64,000 nt of DNA from [Pseudomonas] carboxydohydrogena (GCF_029030725.1 NZ_CP113162.1:2168501-2232500); one strand, 5' to 3'; positions 24,933 through 33,305 are shown, counted from the stretch's first letter. Made by a program: numbers and translations. The notes: generated by a model from the letters alone, not told the origin.

Positions 24933-26285
24933 ATGGATTTCACCCGCCGCCGTCTCATGGGTCTGTTCAGCGTGTCGGCCGCCGCGCTGATGCTCGAAAG
25001 CGTCGCGAGCCGCGCAGCGCCGCCGTCCGGACGTGACGCGGGGCAACCCGGCGTCAAACCCGGTGGCGGCGATCAGACCATGGCCTTGCAGCACGCGATC
25101 AACGCCACCGCCGCCGCGCGAACGCCGCTGGTGCTGCGGCCGGGACTCTATCGTACCGGCGAACTCGAACTGCCGAGCGGCGCGCAGATCGCCGGCACAC
25201 GCGGCGCGACGCGGCTGGAATTCACCGGCAGCGGCACCTCGCTCTTCACCGCGAAAGGCGCGGACGGCCTCAACCTGAAAGGTCTCGTGCTCGACGGCGG
25301 CGGCAGCGCCCTGCCCGAGCGGCGCGGCCTCGTCAGCCTGCAAGCCTGTCGCGACTTCCACATCGGCGATTGCGATATTGCCGGCAGCGGCCGCAACGCC
25401 ATCCGGATCGAGACCTGCTCCGGCGACATCCGCAACACCACCATCCGCCAGACCGCCGCCACCGCGATCGTCAGCGTCGATGCGCTCGGCCTCCTGATCG
25501 CGCAGAACGTCATTCAGGACGCCTCCGAGAACGGCATCGAGATCGTGCGTACGGCCGCGGGCGACGACGGCACCATCGTGATCGACAACCGCATCGAGAC
25601 CATCAAGGCGGGCCCCGGCGGCACGGGGCAGTACGGCAACGCCATCAACGCCTTTCGCGCCAACAACGTGATCGTGCGCGGCAACCGCATCCGCGATTGC
25701 GACTATTCCGGCGTGCGCGGCAACTCCGCCTCCAATATCCAGATCGTCGGCAACACCGTCACCGACGCGCGCGAGGTCGCGCTCTATTCGGAATTCGCCT
25801 TTGAGGGCGCAGTCATCGCCAACAATATCGTGGACGGCTGCTCCACCGGCGTGTCGGTCGCCAATTTCAACGAGGGCGGCCGCCTCGCCGTCGTGCAGGG
25901 CAACATCATCCGCAACACCAGAACGCGCCGCTATCCGGGATCGAATACCGATCACGGCGGCGTCGGGATTTATATCGAGGCCGACAGCAACGTCACCGGC
26001 AACGTGATCGAGAACGCGCCGGTGTGCGGCATCAGCGCGGGCTGGGGCAAATATCTGCGCGACGTCAACATCGCCAACAACATCATCCGCGATGCCTTCG
26101 TCGGCATCGGCATCTCGGCGGTGGACGGCACCGGCAAGACGCTCGTCAGCGGCAACCTGATTACGAACGCGCCGCGCGGCGCGATCGTCGGCTACGACCA
26201 CGACAAGCCGGTCACCGGCGATCTCGCGGTGGTCGGCGCGTCAGGATTTCCGAAAATCGTACTGGGCCTGAACACGGTTCAGTAG
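24933..26285 (+). CDS. Tat-exported TIGR03808 family beta-helix repeat protein
   Basis: A 450-residue protein with ATG 24933 seven bases after AGGAG. The twin-arginine signal is clear (FTRRRLMGLFSVSAAALM). The body is a right-handed parallel beta-helix with many short repeats of the N-x-I/V-x-N/D type (VIVRGNRIRDC, IQIVGNTVTDA, VIANNIVDGC, VQGNIIRNT, VTGNVIENA, IANNIIRDA), resembling pectate-lyase-like folds. It matches the TIGR03808 family, known from Bradyrhizobiaceae, of unknown function. A polysaccharide ligand would suit the fold. Its 3' end overlaps the convergent TIGR03809 gene by 45 bases. Confidence 0.88.
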   Translation: MDFTRRRLMGLFSVSAAALMLESVASRAAPPSGRDAGQPGVKPGGGDQTMALQHAINATAAARTPLVLRPGLYRTGELELPSGAQIAGTRGATRLEFTGSGTSLFTAKGADGLNLKGLVLDGGGSALPERRGLVSLQACRDFHIGDCDIAGSGRNAIRIETCSGDIRNTTIRQTAATAIVSVDALGLLIAQNVIQDASENGIEIVRTAAGDDGTIVIDNRIETIKAGPGGTGQYGNAINAFRANNVIVRGNRIRDCDYSGVRGNSASNIQIVGNTVTDAREVALYSEFAFEGAVIANNIVDGCSTGVSVANFNEGGRLAVVQGNIIRNTRTRRYPGSNTDHGGVGIYIEADSNVTGNVIENAPVCGISAGWGKYLRDVNIANNIIRDAFVGIGISAVDGTGKTLVSGNLITNAPRGAIVGYDHDKPVTGDLAVVGASGFPKIVLGLNTVQ

Positions 26286-26573
26286 GCCCGGCTTCGGCAA
26301 GCTGCCCGGAACGCCCTCCTCGGTCTGCGCGATCGCGACCTCGATCGGCTTGTCGAAGGCCGGATCGGGTGGCGCCAGATCCTGCCAGACCTTCAGCGCC
26401 GTCCGCGCCTCGTGCACCATCGCAAGAAAATCGCTCTCGGTGTGATAGAGCTTCCAGCGCCCGCTTTCATAAAGCTCGGTGAGATGATCGAGCCGCTGCT
26501 GCGCCAAAATGCGCCAGCGCGCGACCACGCCGCGGCCGGCGGCAGCACCCGGTTTCGGAAAAGCCTCAGACAT
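26241..26573 (-). CDS. TIGR03809 family protein
   Basis: A 110-residue protein starting at ATG 26573. The segment RILAQQRLDHLTELYESGRWKLYHTESDFLAMVHEARTALKVWQDLAP is the characteristic core of TIGR03809, a small family that I recall as neighbouring TIGR03808 in Bradyrhizobiaceae. It is helical and probably cytoplasmic. The last 15 codons lie in the region shared with the convergent TIGR03808 gene. No function is known. The 256-base gap upstream, to 26829, shows no gene. Confidence 0.8.
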   Translation of the reverse strand: MSEAFPKPGAAAGRGVVARWRILAQQRLDHLTELYESGRWKLYHTESDFLAMVHEARTALKVWQDLAPPDPAFDKPIEVAIAQTEEGVPGSLPKPGLLNRVQAQYDFRKS

Positions 26574-26829
26574 CGCCAGTTTCCATGACAACACGTTACA
26601 GAATGACGCCAGCCATAACGGGCCGGTACGAAACGACGGTGACACAAAGCAACTTGAGGGACGCGAAGCAGGACGCAAAAACGCGCGGCGGGCCATCGGC
26701 CCGGTGCGGCGAAGCAATAGAATCGCCGCTGGAATGACCTATCGTCCTCATGGCGCGAGTTCAGGTCAAGGTATTTGCGTACAGAAGACTTCCAATCTCG
26801 CGGGCACAGTTAACGCGGGCCGGGCTTTT

Positions 26830-28245
26830 TCAACGCGGCATCGGCTTGGGCGGCTCGGAGGCGGTCGCGACAGGCGCTGCCACCATTGAGACGGCGGCGA
26901 AGGCGTCGGCCTCCCCCGCCCCGAACCGGTCGTCGCGTCCGGCCGGACCGAGATCGCGGGCGGATTGCACCAGCGCCTGTCGCACCTCGTCGGCGGTGAG
27001 CGCGGGATTGCGCGACAGCATCAGCGCCGCAAGCCCGCTGACATAGGCGGCCGACAGCGAGGTGCCGGAGGAGACGCCGTATTTGCCGCCGGGGAGCGGC
27101 GCGAGGATATCGACGCCGGGCGCGGCCACGGCGACATACGCGCCCTGATTGGCTTTCGCGAAAATCTGGTCGGCGGCATCGGTCGCGGTCACGCCGATGA
27201 CGTGGCTGTCCGCCCCCGGAAACAGCGGCGCCGATTTCGGCCCGGCATTGCCGACCGCCGCCACCAGCACGATGTTCCTCGCCGCCGCCGCCGCGAGGCC
27301 GCGCTCGACCAGCCTGTCGCGAGGACCGGCGAAACTCATGTTGATGATCTGCGCGCCGTTCGCGGCGGCATAATCGAGGCCCTTCAGCACGACGAAGGTG
27401 GTGCTCGACGCGCCCGATTTGGCTTCGCCGAACGCGCGGATCGCCAGCAGCTTCGCGGCCGGAGCCGCGCCCTTGAGCGTGCCGTGCGCGGCGATGACGC
27501 CCGCGATGCTGGTGCCGTGCGCGTGCGCGGCCTCCTTGCTGTCGAGCGCGTCGAAGGTGGCTTCAATCGAACCCGCAAGTTCGGGATGGCCGGCATCAAT
27601 ACCGGAATCGATCACCGCGACTCTGATTTTCTCGCCGGTCGAGATCGCCTGCGCCTCCGGCAGCCGCAGTTTCGCCAGCGCGTACTGGAACGGCACCTTG
27701 CCGCCCTGCTCGTCCTGCAAGCGGAAGATCGAATTGCGCTGCGCCGACCTGATGCCGCGATCCGCGCTCAACTGCTTCACCACTGTATCGACCGGACGCC
27801 CGTCCGGAATCCGCCAGCGATAGAACGTGGTGTCGAGCAGCGCGATGTGCTGCGACTGCATCGGCCGCAGCCGGTGCTTCTTCGCGATGGCCTGCACCTG
27901 AGCGTCGGTCGGCTGGCCCGCTATCTCGATCAGCACTTCATTCGGCACGTAGGTGGGATCGGCGGCGGCGCGCGGAGGCTTCTTCGCCGCGCGTTCCGGC
28001 GGCGGCCTGCGCGAGGGCGGCGGCCCGTTATAGATACGATCCTCGATCACCGGGCCGTAATGCAGGTTCGGCGAATAGCGCACGCCCGGATTGATCGGAA
28101 TCCGGGGGCCGACATGAATGTTGGGCCCGCCGACGCTGAAATTGCGCATCTGCGCCTGCGCCGGTGCGGCGAACGAGGACAGTGCCACCGCCGCCGCCAG
28201 CAGCCAGACCTTCGGGCCGTTGAATGGATCGTGTCGCTTCGTCAT
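26830..28245 (-). CDS. Exported subtilisin-like serine protease (S8) with propeptide
   Basis: A 471-residue protein; ATG 28245 follows GTGAAGG. A signal peptide (residues ~1-31) is followed by a Pro-rich stretch and a propeptide-like domain at 99-178 (VPNEVLIEIAGQPTDAQVQA..RSAQRNSIFRLQ). The S8 catalytic domain has Asp213 in AVIDSGID, His243 in AHGTSIAG, oxyanion Asn333 in AVGNAG and Ser396 in SSGTSLSAAYVSG, all intact. It is encoded directly after an anti-sigma factor (37 bases) and an ECF sigma factor on the same strand. The propeptide resembles the anti-sigma factor's periplasmic tail (see findings). Likely periplasmic. Confidence 0.92.
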   Translation of the reverse strand: MTKRHDPFNGPKVWLLAAAVALSSFAAPAQAQMRNFSVGGPNIHVGPRIPINPGVRYSPNLHYGPVIEDRIYNGPPPSRRPPPERAAKKPPRAAADPTYVPNEVLIEIAGQPTDAQVQAIAKKHRLRPMQSQHIALLDTTFYRWRIPDGRPVDTVVKQLSADRGIRSAQRNSIFRLQDEQGGKVPFQYALAKLRLPEAQAISTGEKIRVAVIDSGIDAGHPELAGSIEATFDALDSKEAAHAHGTSIAGVIAAHGTLKGAAPAAKLLAIRAFGEAKSGASSTTFVVLKGLDYAAANGAQIINMSFAGPRDRLVERGLAAAAARNIVLVAAVGNAGPKSAPLFPGADSHVIGVTATDAADQIFAKANQGAYVAVAAPGVDILAPLPGGKYGVSSGTSLSAAYVSGLAALMLSRNPALTADEVRQALVQSARDLGPAGRDDRFGAGEADAFAAVSMVAAPVATASEPPKPMPR

Positions 28246-28282
28246 GCCTTCACCCCGTGCCGTATGAAGGAAATGCGAGAAA

Positions 28283-28945
28283 TCACTGTGTCGCAGCGGC
28301 AAACGCCACGGTCTTGTCCGCCTTGACCTTGGCGATGAGCTTCGCCGCATCCGCTGCGCCGAGAGTCGCGTCGCCGAATTTCACCGTGAACATGCCCGCC
28401 TGCGGCCCCGCCACGATGGAGGCGTGATAGGCCACGAGAAAGGCGGTGATCTGATCGAGCGTGGCGTCGGACCTGAAGCCGACCAAGAGGCGCGTGCCCG
28501 CCGTCGATGCCTCTGACGACGCCGTCTGGTACCCGCCGCCTTGCTTCACCACCGCCGAGGTGATGATGCCCGCCTGCAACACCAGCGCGAGCATCGCCGC
28601 GGCGGCGGCCCAGCCGAGCGTGCGCGGCGACCATCCGCCGAAGAAGCTCCCCAGCCGCGCCATCAATCCCGATGCCGGTGATGCGCCACGCGCGGGCTCC
28701 GCGTCGATCGCCGCGAACAGTTTTTCCAGCGCACGGGTGGACGGCGCGCCGAGGTCTTCGTTCAGAAGCACGGTTTCGGCCAGCTCGTCCTTGATGATCT
28801 CGTATTGCTTCGCGAGCGCGGGATCTTTCGCGAGCGCGGCATCGACCAGCCGCGTCTCCTCGGCGTTCAGCGTGCCCGCCGCCCGCCAGGGCAGCAGCGC
28901 CTCGATGTCGCCGGGCCCGGCCAATTCCTTGTCGTTCGTCGTCAT
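28283..28945 (-). CDS. Transmembrane anti-sigma factor with propeptide-like periplasmic domain
   Basis: A 220-residue protein whose ATG overlaps the stop of the sigma factor (ATGA). Residues ~12-80 are a helical anti-sigma domain without a zinc motif (IEALLPWRAAGTLNAEETRLVDAALAKDP..., NEDLGAPSTRALEKLFAAID). One membrane helix spans about 109-133. The periplasmic residues 150-220 run strand-helix-strand-helix-strand (TRLLVGF, LDQITAFLVAYHA, GMFTVKFGD, AADAAKLIAKVKAD, KTVAFAAATQ), the order of subtilase propeptides, and similar to the one in the adjacent protease. It would hold the sigma factor at the membrane until signalled. Confidence 0.85.
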   Translation of the reverse strand: MTTNDKELAGPGDIEALLPWRAAGTLNAEETRLVDAALAKDPALAKQYEIIKDELAETVLLNEDLGAPSTRALEKLFAAIDAEPARGASPASGLMARLGSFFGGWSPRTLGWAAAAAMLALVLQAGIITSAVVKQGGGYQTASSEASTAGTRLLVGFRSDATLDQITAFLVAYHASIVAGPQAGMFTVKFGDATLGAADAAKLIAKVKADKTVAFAAATQ

Positions 28946-29511
28946 GGCCAGCCTCGCTCTATGCCTGCTTCTTTTAAAAGCTCGGCCAGTTTCTTGCGCG
29001 CGTAGAACAGGCGCGTCTTCACCGTGTTCTCCGGGATGCCGACGATCTCGGCGACCTCCTCCACGGACTTCTCGTGGTAATAGACGAGATCGACGATCTC
29101 CCGATGGTCCTGCGACAGCTTCGCCAGACAGTTGCGCAGCGCATTTCCGGTATCCTTCTTGGCGACCGCGACCTCCGGATTGTCGGACGTGTCCTCGATC
29201 GCCGCCGCCATCTCGTCGTCGAGCTCCGCGTCCTTCTTCTTGCGCAGCGCCGACAACGCCTTGAACCTCGTGATCGCCAAGAGCCAGGTCGAGACGGCGG
29301 AGCGCCCCTCGAACTTCCCGGCCTGACGCCACACATCCAGGAACACCTCGCTGATGAGATCCTCGGCGACCTGTTCCTTCCGCACCAGACGCAACGCGAA
29401 CCGATAGACCCGGACATGGTGGCGTCCGTAGAGCACCTGCATGGCGAGACGGTCGCCCTGGGCAATGCGGCCGATCAGGGATTCGTCCGAAGCGGCCTGT
29501 GTTGCACTCAA
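28942..29511 (-). CDS. ECF RNA polymerase sigma factor
   Basis: A 189-residue sigma-70 family protein of group 4. Region 2 contains QVLYGRHHVRVYRFALRLVRKEQVAEDLISEVFLDVWRQ, region 4 contains LSQDHREIVDLVYYHEKSVEEVAEIVGIPENTVKTRLFYARKKL. The start is TTG at 29511, because no ATG occurs before region 2 and upstream frames lack a ribosome site. It overlaps the downstream anti-sigma gene by four bases, and the subtilase gene follows, so the three form one operon. The target promoters are unknown. Confidence 0.92.
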   Translation of the reverse strand: MSATQAASDESLIGRIAQGDRLAMQVLYGRHHVRVYRFALRLVRKEQVAEDLISEVFLDVWRQAGKFEGRSAVSTWLLAITRFKALSALRKKKDAELDDEMAAAIEDTSDNPEVAVAKKDTGNALRNCLAKLSQDHREIVDLVYYHEKSVEEVAEIVGIPENTVKTRLFYARKKLAELLKEAGIERGWP

Positions 29512-29826
29512 TGGCTGTCTCGCAAGGTTGGTCGCATGGGGACGTGATCGGGTTCGATAAAAACGTCCGTGGCATTGCTGCCCGGAAGGCAGCGAAAATG
29601 CCCTCGAAGGCGGAGTTGGGCAAGCCGCGCCGCTCCCTCCCGCATTTTACGGCCGCAACCCGGACCGAAAACACAAAATTCAAAACCAAGATATTGATAA
29701 ATATATATATTTTTAGATTTTAGGCGGCACCGGCATTCCTCACAAAGACCCGCCGATACTGCCAAATGATACCAAACCTAAACGCTTTGCAGACTAATTT
29801 AGTCAAGAGCTGCGGGGTTTTACGAC
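29512..29826. other. Divergent intergenic region with AT-rich block
   Basis: This 315-bp gap separates the ECF operon from the diguanylate cyclase. It contains a strongly AT-rich block at 29672-29722 with alternating TATATATA, exceptional for this GC-rich window, and a 13-bp palindrome at 29792-29804. No gene is supported here. It probably carries both divergent promoters. Confidence 0.5.
29792..29804. promoter_or_regulatory. 13-bp palindrome before the diguanylate cyclase
   Basis: GACTAA (29792-29797), one T, TTAGTC (29799-29804): a perfect inverted repeat ending 22 bases before the ATG at 29827, suggesting a repressor operator. Confidence 0.35.
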
Positions 29827-30966
29827 ATGTGGGGAGCGGTCTTTCCACTCAAACTGATGGATCAACTGAGTTCAGCCGATGCCCCCGCATCGGACGTGCT
29901 GCCGCGCCGCGCTATCCAGCGCCGCCAGATCCAGACCATTATGGCGCTCAGCTACCTCACGGACACCGCGGCGCTGACGCTCTACGCCCTCGCCGGCACC
30001 ACCAGCCTCACCACCCCGCCGGTTTTCCTCGCCTGTGCGCTGCTCAGCGTCACCTGCTTTGTCCTTCTGTCCGACGCCCATTTCAACGACCGCTTCAAGG
30101 ATCACTACCTCGTCCTCCAGCAGATGACCGTCAGCCTGCTGCTAATGCTGTCGTTCATCTACATCGTGCCGGAAGTCGGATGCGTGTTTCTCTGCTCGCT
30201 GTTCGTGATCGTGGCGCTCGGCTCGCTGCGCTCGACCATGGTTCAGATCGGCATCGCCTGGGCGATGCTCACCGCCGGGCTCGCGGTGCTGTTTCTGTTC
30301 ACGAAAGTGCCGATCGGCATCCCTGACGGCAATTTCGGCGAGCGTTTCGCCACCCTGTTCCTGTTCGCCGTCACTATCGGCCGCTGCATGCTGGTCGGCA
30401 TGTTCTCCAGCGCGCTGCGGGAATTCTTCTACACGCAGGGCCTCGCCCTGAAGGAAGCCTATCGGCGCATCGAGGAACTCGCCGAATTCGACGAACTGAC
30501 CGGCGCGCATAACCGCCGCAGCATCATGCATACGCTGGCCGAGGAGAGCGAACGCGCGATCCGCGCCAAAAGCGCCTGCTCCATCGCGCTGATCGACCTC
30601 GACTGGTTCAAGAGGATCAACGATTTTTACGGCCATCCCGTGGGCGACGAAGTGCTGCGCACTTTCGCCATCACCATGTTCGCCAACGTGCGGGCCATCG
30701 ATAAATTCGGCCGCTATGGCGGCGAGGAATTTCTGCTGATCATGCCGGAAACGGACGAGGACACCGCCGGGAAAGTGGGAGATCGCCTGCGCATGATCAT
30801 AGCGGGCATCGACTGGAATTCGATCTCGCCCGGTATCGCCGTGACGATGTCGGCGGGCGTGGCCACGCTGCGCCACGGCGAGACGCCTGAAAACCTTCTG
30901 CTGCGGGCCGATGTGGCGCTGTATCGCGCCAAGGACCGTGGACGAAACAGAATCGAACACGCTTAG
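29827..30966 (+). CDS. Membrane-bound diguanylate cyclase (GGDEF)
   Basis: A 379-residue protein with ATG 29827. About six membrane segments fill residues 40-195, resembling an MHYT/MASE-like sensor without a recognised name. A short helical linker (EAYRRIEELAEFDELTGAHNRR) leads to the GGDEF domain: signature GGEEF at 298-302 in RYGGEEFLLIMPETD, preceded exactly five residues upstream by the product-inhibition I-site RAID (289-292), and ALYRAKDRGRNRI at the end. Catalytic and inhibitory residues are intact, so it should make cyclic di-GMP with feedback control. A DUF2336 gene follows. Confidence 0.93.
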   Translation: MWGAVFPLKLMDQLSSADAPASDVLPRRAIQRRQIQTIMALSYLTDTAALTLYALAGTTSLTTPPVFLACALLSVTCFVLLSDAHFNDRFKDHYLVLQQMTVSLLLMLSFIYIVPEVGCVFLCSLFVIVALGSLRSTMVQIGIAWAMLTAGLAVLFLFTKVPIGIPDGNFGERFATLFLFAVTIGRCMLVGMFSSALREFFYTQGLALKEAYRRIEELAEFDELTGAHNRRSIMHTLAEESERAIRAKSACSIALIDLDWFKRINDFYGHPVGDEVLRTFAITMFANVRAIDKFGRYGGEEFLLIMPETDEDTAGKVGDRLRMIIAGIDWNSISPGIAVTMSAGVATLRHGETPENLLLRADVALYRAKDRGRNRIEHA

Positions 30967-30975
30967 GGGTCGTTA

Positions 30976-30997
30976 CCTGCCGCAGAACTGCGGCAGG
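30976..30997 (+). terminator. Perfect hairpin between diguanylate cyclase and DUF2336 gene
   Basis: CCTGCCGCA (30976-30984) pairs with TGCGGCAGG (30989-30997) around GAAC. Only a weak T run follows (TTT at 31001), so it may attenuate readthrough or protect a processed end rather than fully terminate. It begins 10 bases after the upstream stop. Confidence 0.5.
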
Positions 30998-31015
30998 CCG
31001 TTTGGGACAGAAGTC

Positions 31016-32122
31016 ATGGGTGTAAATACCGCCAACGCCGCCAGTTTGTTGGCAGATCTTCAGGCCGCACTGACCCATGGGACGGTGGCGCGCCGCGTCG
31101 AAGCACTCCGTCGCGTCACCGATCTGTTCCTTTACGCACCGGCCGCCTATTCCGACGAGCAGATCGCGCTGTTCGACGATGTCTTTCAGTGCCTCCTGCT
31201 CAAGATGGAGCAGTCGGCGAAGCAACTGCTGTCCGAACGTCTCGCCCATGTGGTGGAAGCCCCGGCCGGTGTGATCCGGACTCTCGCATTCGACGACATG
31301 ATCGAGATTGCGGCTCCGGTTCTGTTGCATTCCGAAAAGCTCAACGAGGCGGCGCTGGTCCAGAACGCGCGGGAAAAGAGCCAGGGTCATCTGCTCGCGA
31401 TCTCAAGGCGCAAGGTCCTGAGCCACGCCGTCACCGAGGTGCTGGTCGAGCGCGGCAATGACGATGTGGTCGAGAGCACGCTCAACAATCCCGGCGCGGA
31501 ATTCTCCGACAATGGATACTCGCGCCTGATCATGCGCGCCGAGGGGCACGACGGCATCGCGACCTGCCTCGGCTTGCGACCCATTCCCCGGCATGTCTAT
31601 CTGCAACTGATCGCCAAGGCGTCGCATACGGTGCGGGACAAGCTCAACCGCGCCAACCCGCAATTTTCCGCCGATGTCGTCTCGGTGATGAAGGATATCG
31701 CGATTCAGGCCAGCGCCGCGAAAAGCGAAGCCACCGAACGCGCTCAAACGCTCGTCAGGCTGCTTCACAGCGACGGCCGCCTCAACGAAGCGCAGGTGGC
31801 GGCGTTCGCCGAGCACGGCCGCGTCGAGGAGGTCTCGACCGCCATCGCGCTGATGACCGATGTGCCGATCCTCACCGTCGAGAACATGATGATCGAGCCG
31901 CGCGCGGAAGGGCTGCTGGTGCTGGCGAAGGTCGCGGGCCTCGGCTGGACGACCGTCGAAAAGATCCTGATGGCGCGGCACGCGGTCGGCGATGTCGGAG
32001 TCTCAACAAGCCTTGCCGAATATCAGGATCACTTCAACCTGCTGCGGCCCGCCACCGCCCAGCAGGTGCTGCGCTTCTACCGGATGCGCGAGGCCGGCAG
32101 CATTCCTGCGACGGCTTCCTAG
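31016..32122 (+). CDS. DUF2336 domain protein
   Basis: A 368-residue soluble, fully helical protein with ATG 31016. It matches DUF2336 over its length: RRVEALRRVTDLFLYAPAAYSDEQIALFDDVFQCLLLKME, IEIAAPVLLHSEKLNEAALVQNAREKSQGHLLAISRR, LRPIPRHVYLQLIAKAS and ILTVENMMIEPRAEGLLVLAKVAGLGWTTVEKIL. The internal repeats resemble HEAT-like helices. DUF2336 proteins are alphaproteobacterial and mostly uncharacterised; some occur beside c-di-GMP genes, as here. Its stop overlaps that of the convergent nrsF gene by four bases. Confidence 0.85.
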   Translation: MGVNTANAASLLADLQAALTHGTVARRVEALRRVTDLFLYAPAAYSDEQIALFDDVFQCLLLKMEQSAKQLLSERLAHVVEAPAGVIRTLAFDDMIEIAAPVLLHSEKLNEAALVQNAREKSQGHLLAISRRKVLSHAVTEVLVERGNDDVVESTLNNPGAEFSDNGYSRLIMRAEGHDGIATCLGLRPIPRHVYLQLIAKASHTVRDKLNRANPQFSADVVSVMKDIAIQASAAKSEATERAQTLVRLLHSDGRLNEAQVAAFAEHGRVEEVSTAIALMTDVPILTVENMMIEPRAEGLLVLAKVAGLGWTTVEKILMARHAVGDVGVSTSLAEYQDHFNLLRPATAQQVLRFYRMREAGSIPATAS

Positions 32123-32757
32123 AACCGAAAGACCCGGCGGCCGATCATCGCTCCAACGAGCATCACGAAAGCCGCCGCCAGCGTGTACCACGTCGCCACG
32201 AACAAGGGCGAGTCGTCCATGCAATGGGCGGCATAGATCGCAGCGCCCAGCCCCGCGGACATCAACCCCGCCAGCGCGCCCAGCAGCATCGGGTGCGAGG
32301 TCGCCCCCTTGCGCAGCATCAACAGCGTGGCAATCAGGAACGGCGCCGAAAACAACGGAATGGACGACATGCAGGCCATCGAACTCGATCCGACCAGCCG
32401 GCCTGTCCAGTTCACGCGCTGAGGCACGGTGAAATCCGCGACGATGCCGATGCCGAGCAGGCCCACGGGCAGCGCGAGCAGCCACATCCAGCCGTGCAAC
32501 GTGGCGTTCGGGCGCGACAGATGCAGGCTCAATGCCGCAGCCGCTGACGCCAGCGCCAGCGTGACCAGGAATTTGAGGTCGAAGAACGGATTGTAGATCG
32601 CCGTCGCGATATCCGGCCGCATGCCGAGGCTCATCATGAACAGCGCACCCGACAGCGGCAGCGCCGCGCAAATGCCCGCCAGCAGCCACAGCCAGACCGG
32701 CCGGGTCCGCGAGGGATGATCGGCGACAAGGCTTGCGATCAGATCGTCGGTCTTCAT
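32119..32757 (-). CDS. nrsF: NrsF family (DUF1109) membrane anti-sigma factor
   Basis: A 212-residue protein with six membrane segments starting at ATG 32757. The N-terminus MKTDDLIASLVADHPSRTRPVWLWLLAG and the segment GLLGIGIVADF..CMSSIPLFSAPFL are typical of DUF1109/NrsF. In Caulobacter NrsF holds the ECF sigma factor SigF at the membrane and depends on conserved cysteines; cysteines are present here (CMSSIP, AAHCMDDSP). It overlaps the sigma gene by four bases (stop/start), so the two are co-translated. Confidence 0.88.
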   Translation of the reverse strand: MKTDDLIASLVADHPSRTRPVWLWLLAGICAALPLSGALFMMSLGMRPDIATAIYNPFFDLKFLVTLALASAAAALSLHLSRPNATLHGWMWLLALPVGLLGIGIVADFTVPQRVNWTGRLVGSSSMACMSSIPLFSAPFLIATLLMLRKGATSHPMLLGALAGLMSAGLGAAIYAAHCMDDSPLFVATWYTLAAAFVMLVGAMIGRRVFRF

Positions 32758-33305
32758 GTCAGGTCTTTCCGCGCGCGGGCCGCCAGTGTGGACAGTCCCC
32801 GGTGCAAGGCCACCCGCACCGCGCCCTCCTTCATGCCGAACTTCTTCGCCGTCTCCGTGATCGACAGGCCGTCGACCGAGATCGATTGCAGCACGTCGCG
32901 CTGGCGCTGCGGCAGCGTCTTCAGATGCGCCTCGATGTCCACGCCGTTCGTCACCTCCGGCGCTTCCTCGCCGGGCAGCACATCGGTGAAATCATCGATG
33001 TCCACGAACACGCGGCGGCCGCGGCGGCGCAGCGCGTCGATCAGCTTGTTGCGCGCGATGGTGAACAGCCACGGCGCGAACGCCGCGTCCGGGTCCCAGG
33101 TATGCCGTTTCAGATGCACGGCGAGCAAAGTATCCTGCACGATATCCTCGGACTGATCGGGCGATTGCCCGGCACGCAACAGGCCGCGCCGCGCCGCCGC
33201 CCGCAAAACCGGCGTGATGGCCGACAGGAGCCGATGGTAAGCGGCGCCATCGCCCGCATTGGCCGACCGCATCAGGTCGGTCCATTCATGTTCCTGGCCG
33301 CGCAC
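32754..33305 (-). CDS. sigF: ECF sigma factor, SigF-like
   Basis: A 183-residue group 4 sigma factor starting at GTG 33305 seven bases after AGAGGA. Region 2 shows DQSEDIVQDTLLAVHLKRHTWDPDAAFAPWLFTIARNKLID and region 4 shows LPQRQRDVLQSISVDGLSITETAKKFGMKEGAVRVALHRGL, closest to the SigF/ECF16-type factors paired with NrsF. In Caulobacter this system responds to oxidative or metal stress. GTAACA is present upstream (33343-33348 on the minus strand), reminiscent of SigF -35 elements, but the -10 is not convincing. Symbol by family and context. Confidence 0.85.
   Translation of the reverse strand: MRGQEHEWTDLMRSANAGDGAAYHRLLSAITPVLRAAARRGLLRAGQSPDQSEDIVQDTLLAVHLKRHTWDPDAAFAPWLFTIARNKLIDALRRRGRRVFVDIDDFTDVLPGEEAPEVTNGVDIEAHLKTLPQRQRDVLQSISVDGLSITETAKKFGMKEGAVRVALHRGLSTLAARARKDLT

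Noticed and set aside
24876-26201. Open frame of 441 codons on the minus strand opposite the TIGR03808 gene
   Set aside because: The repetitive Asp/Ala/Val-rich translation mirrors the beta-helix repeats of the true gene.
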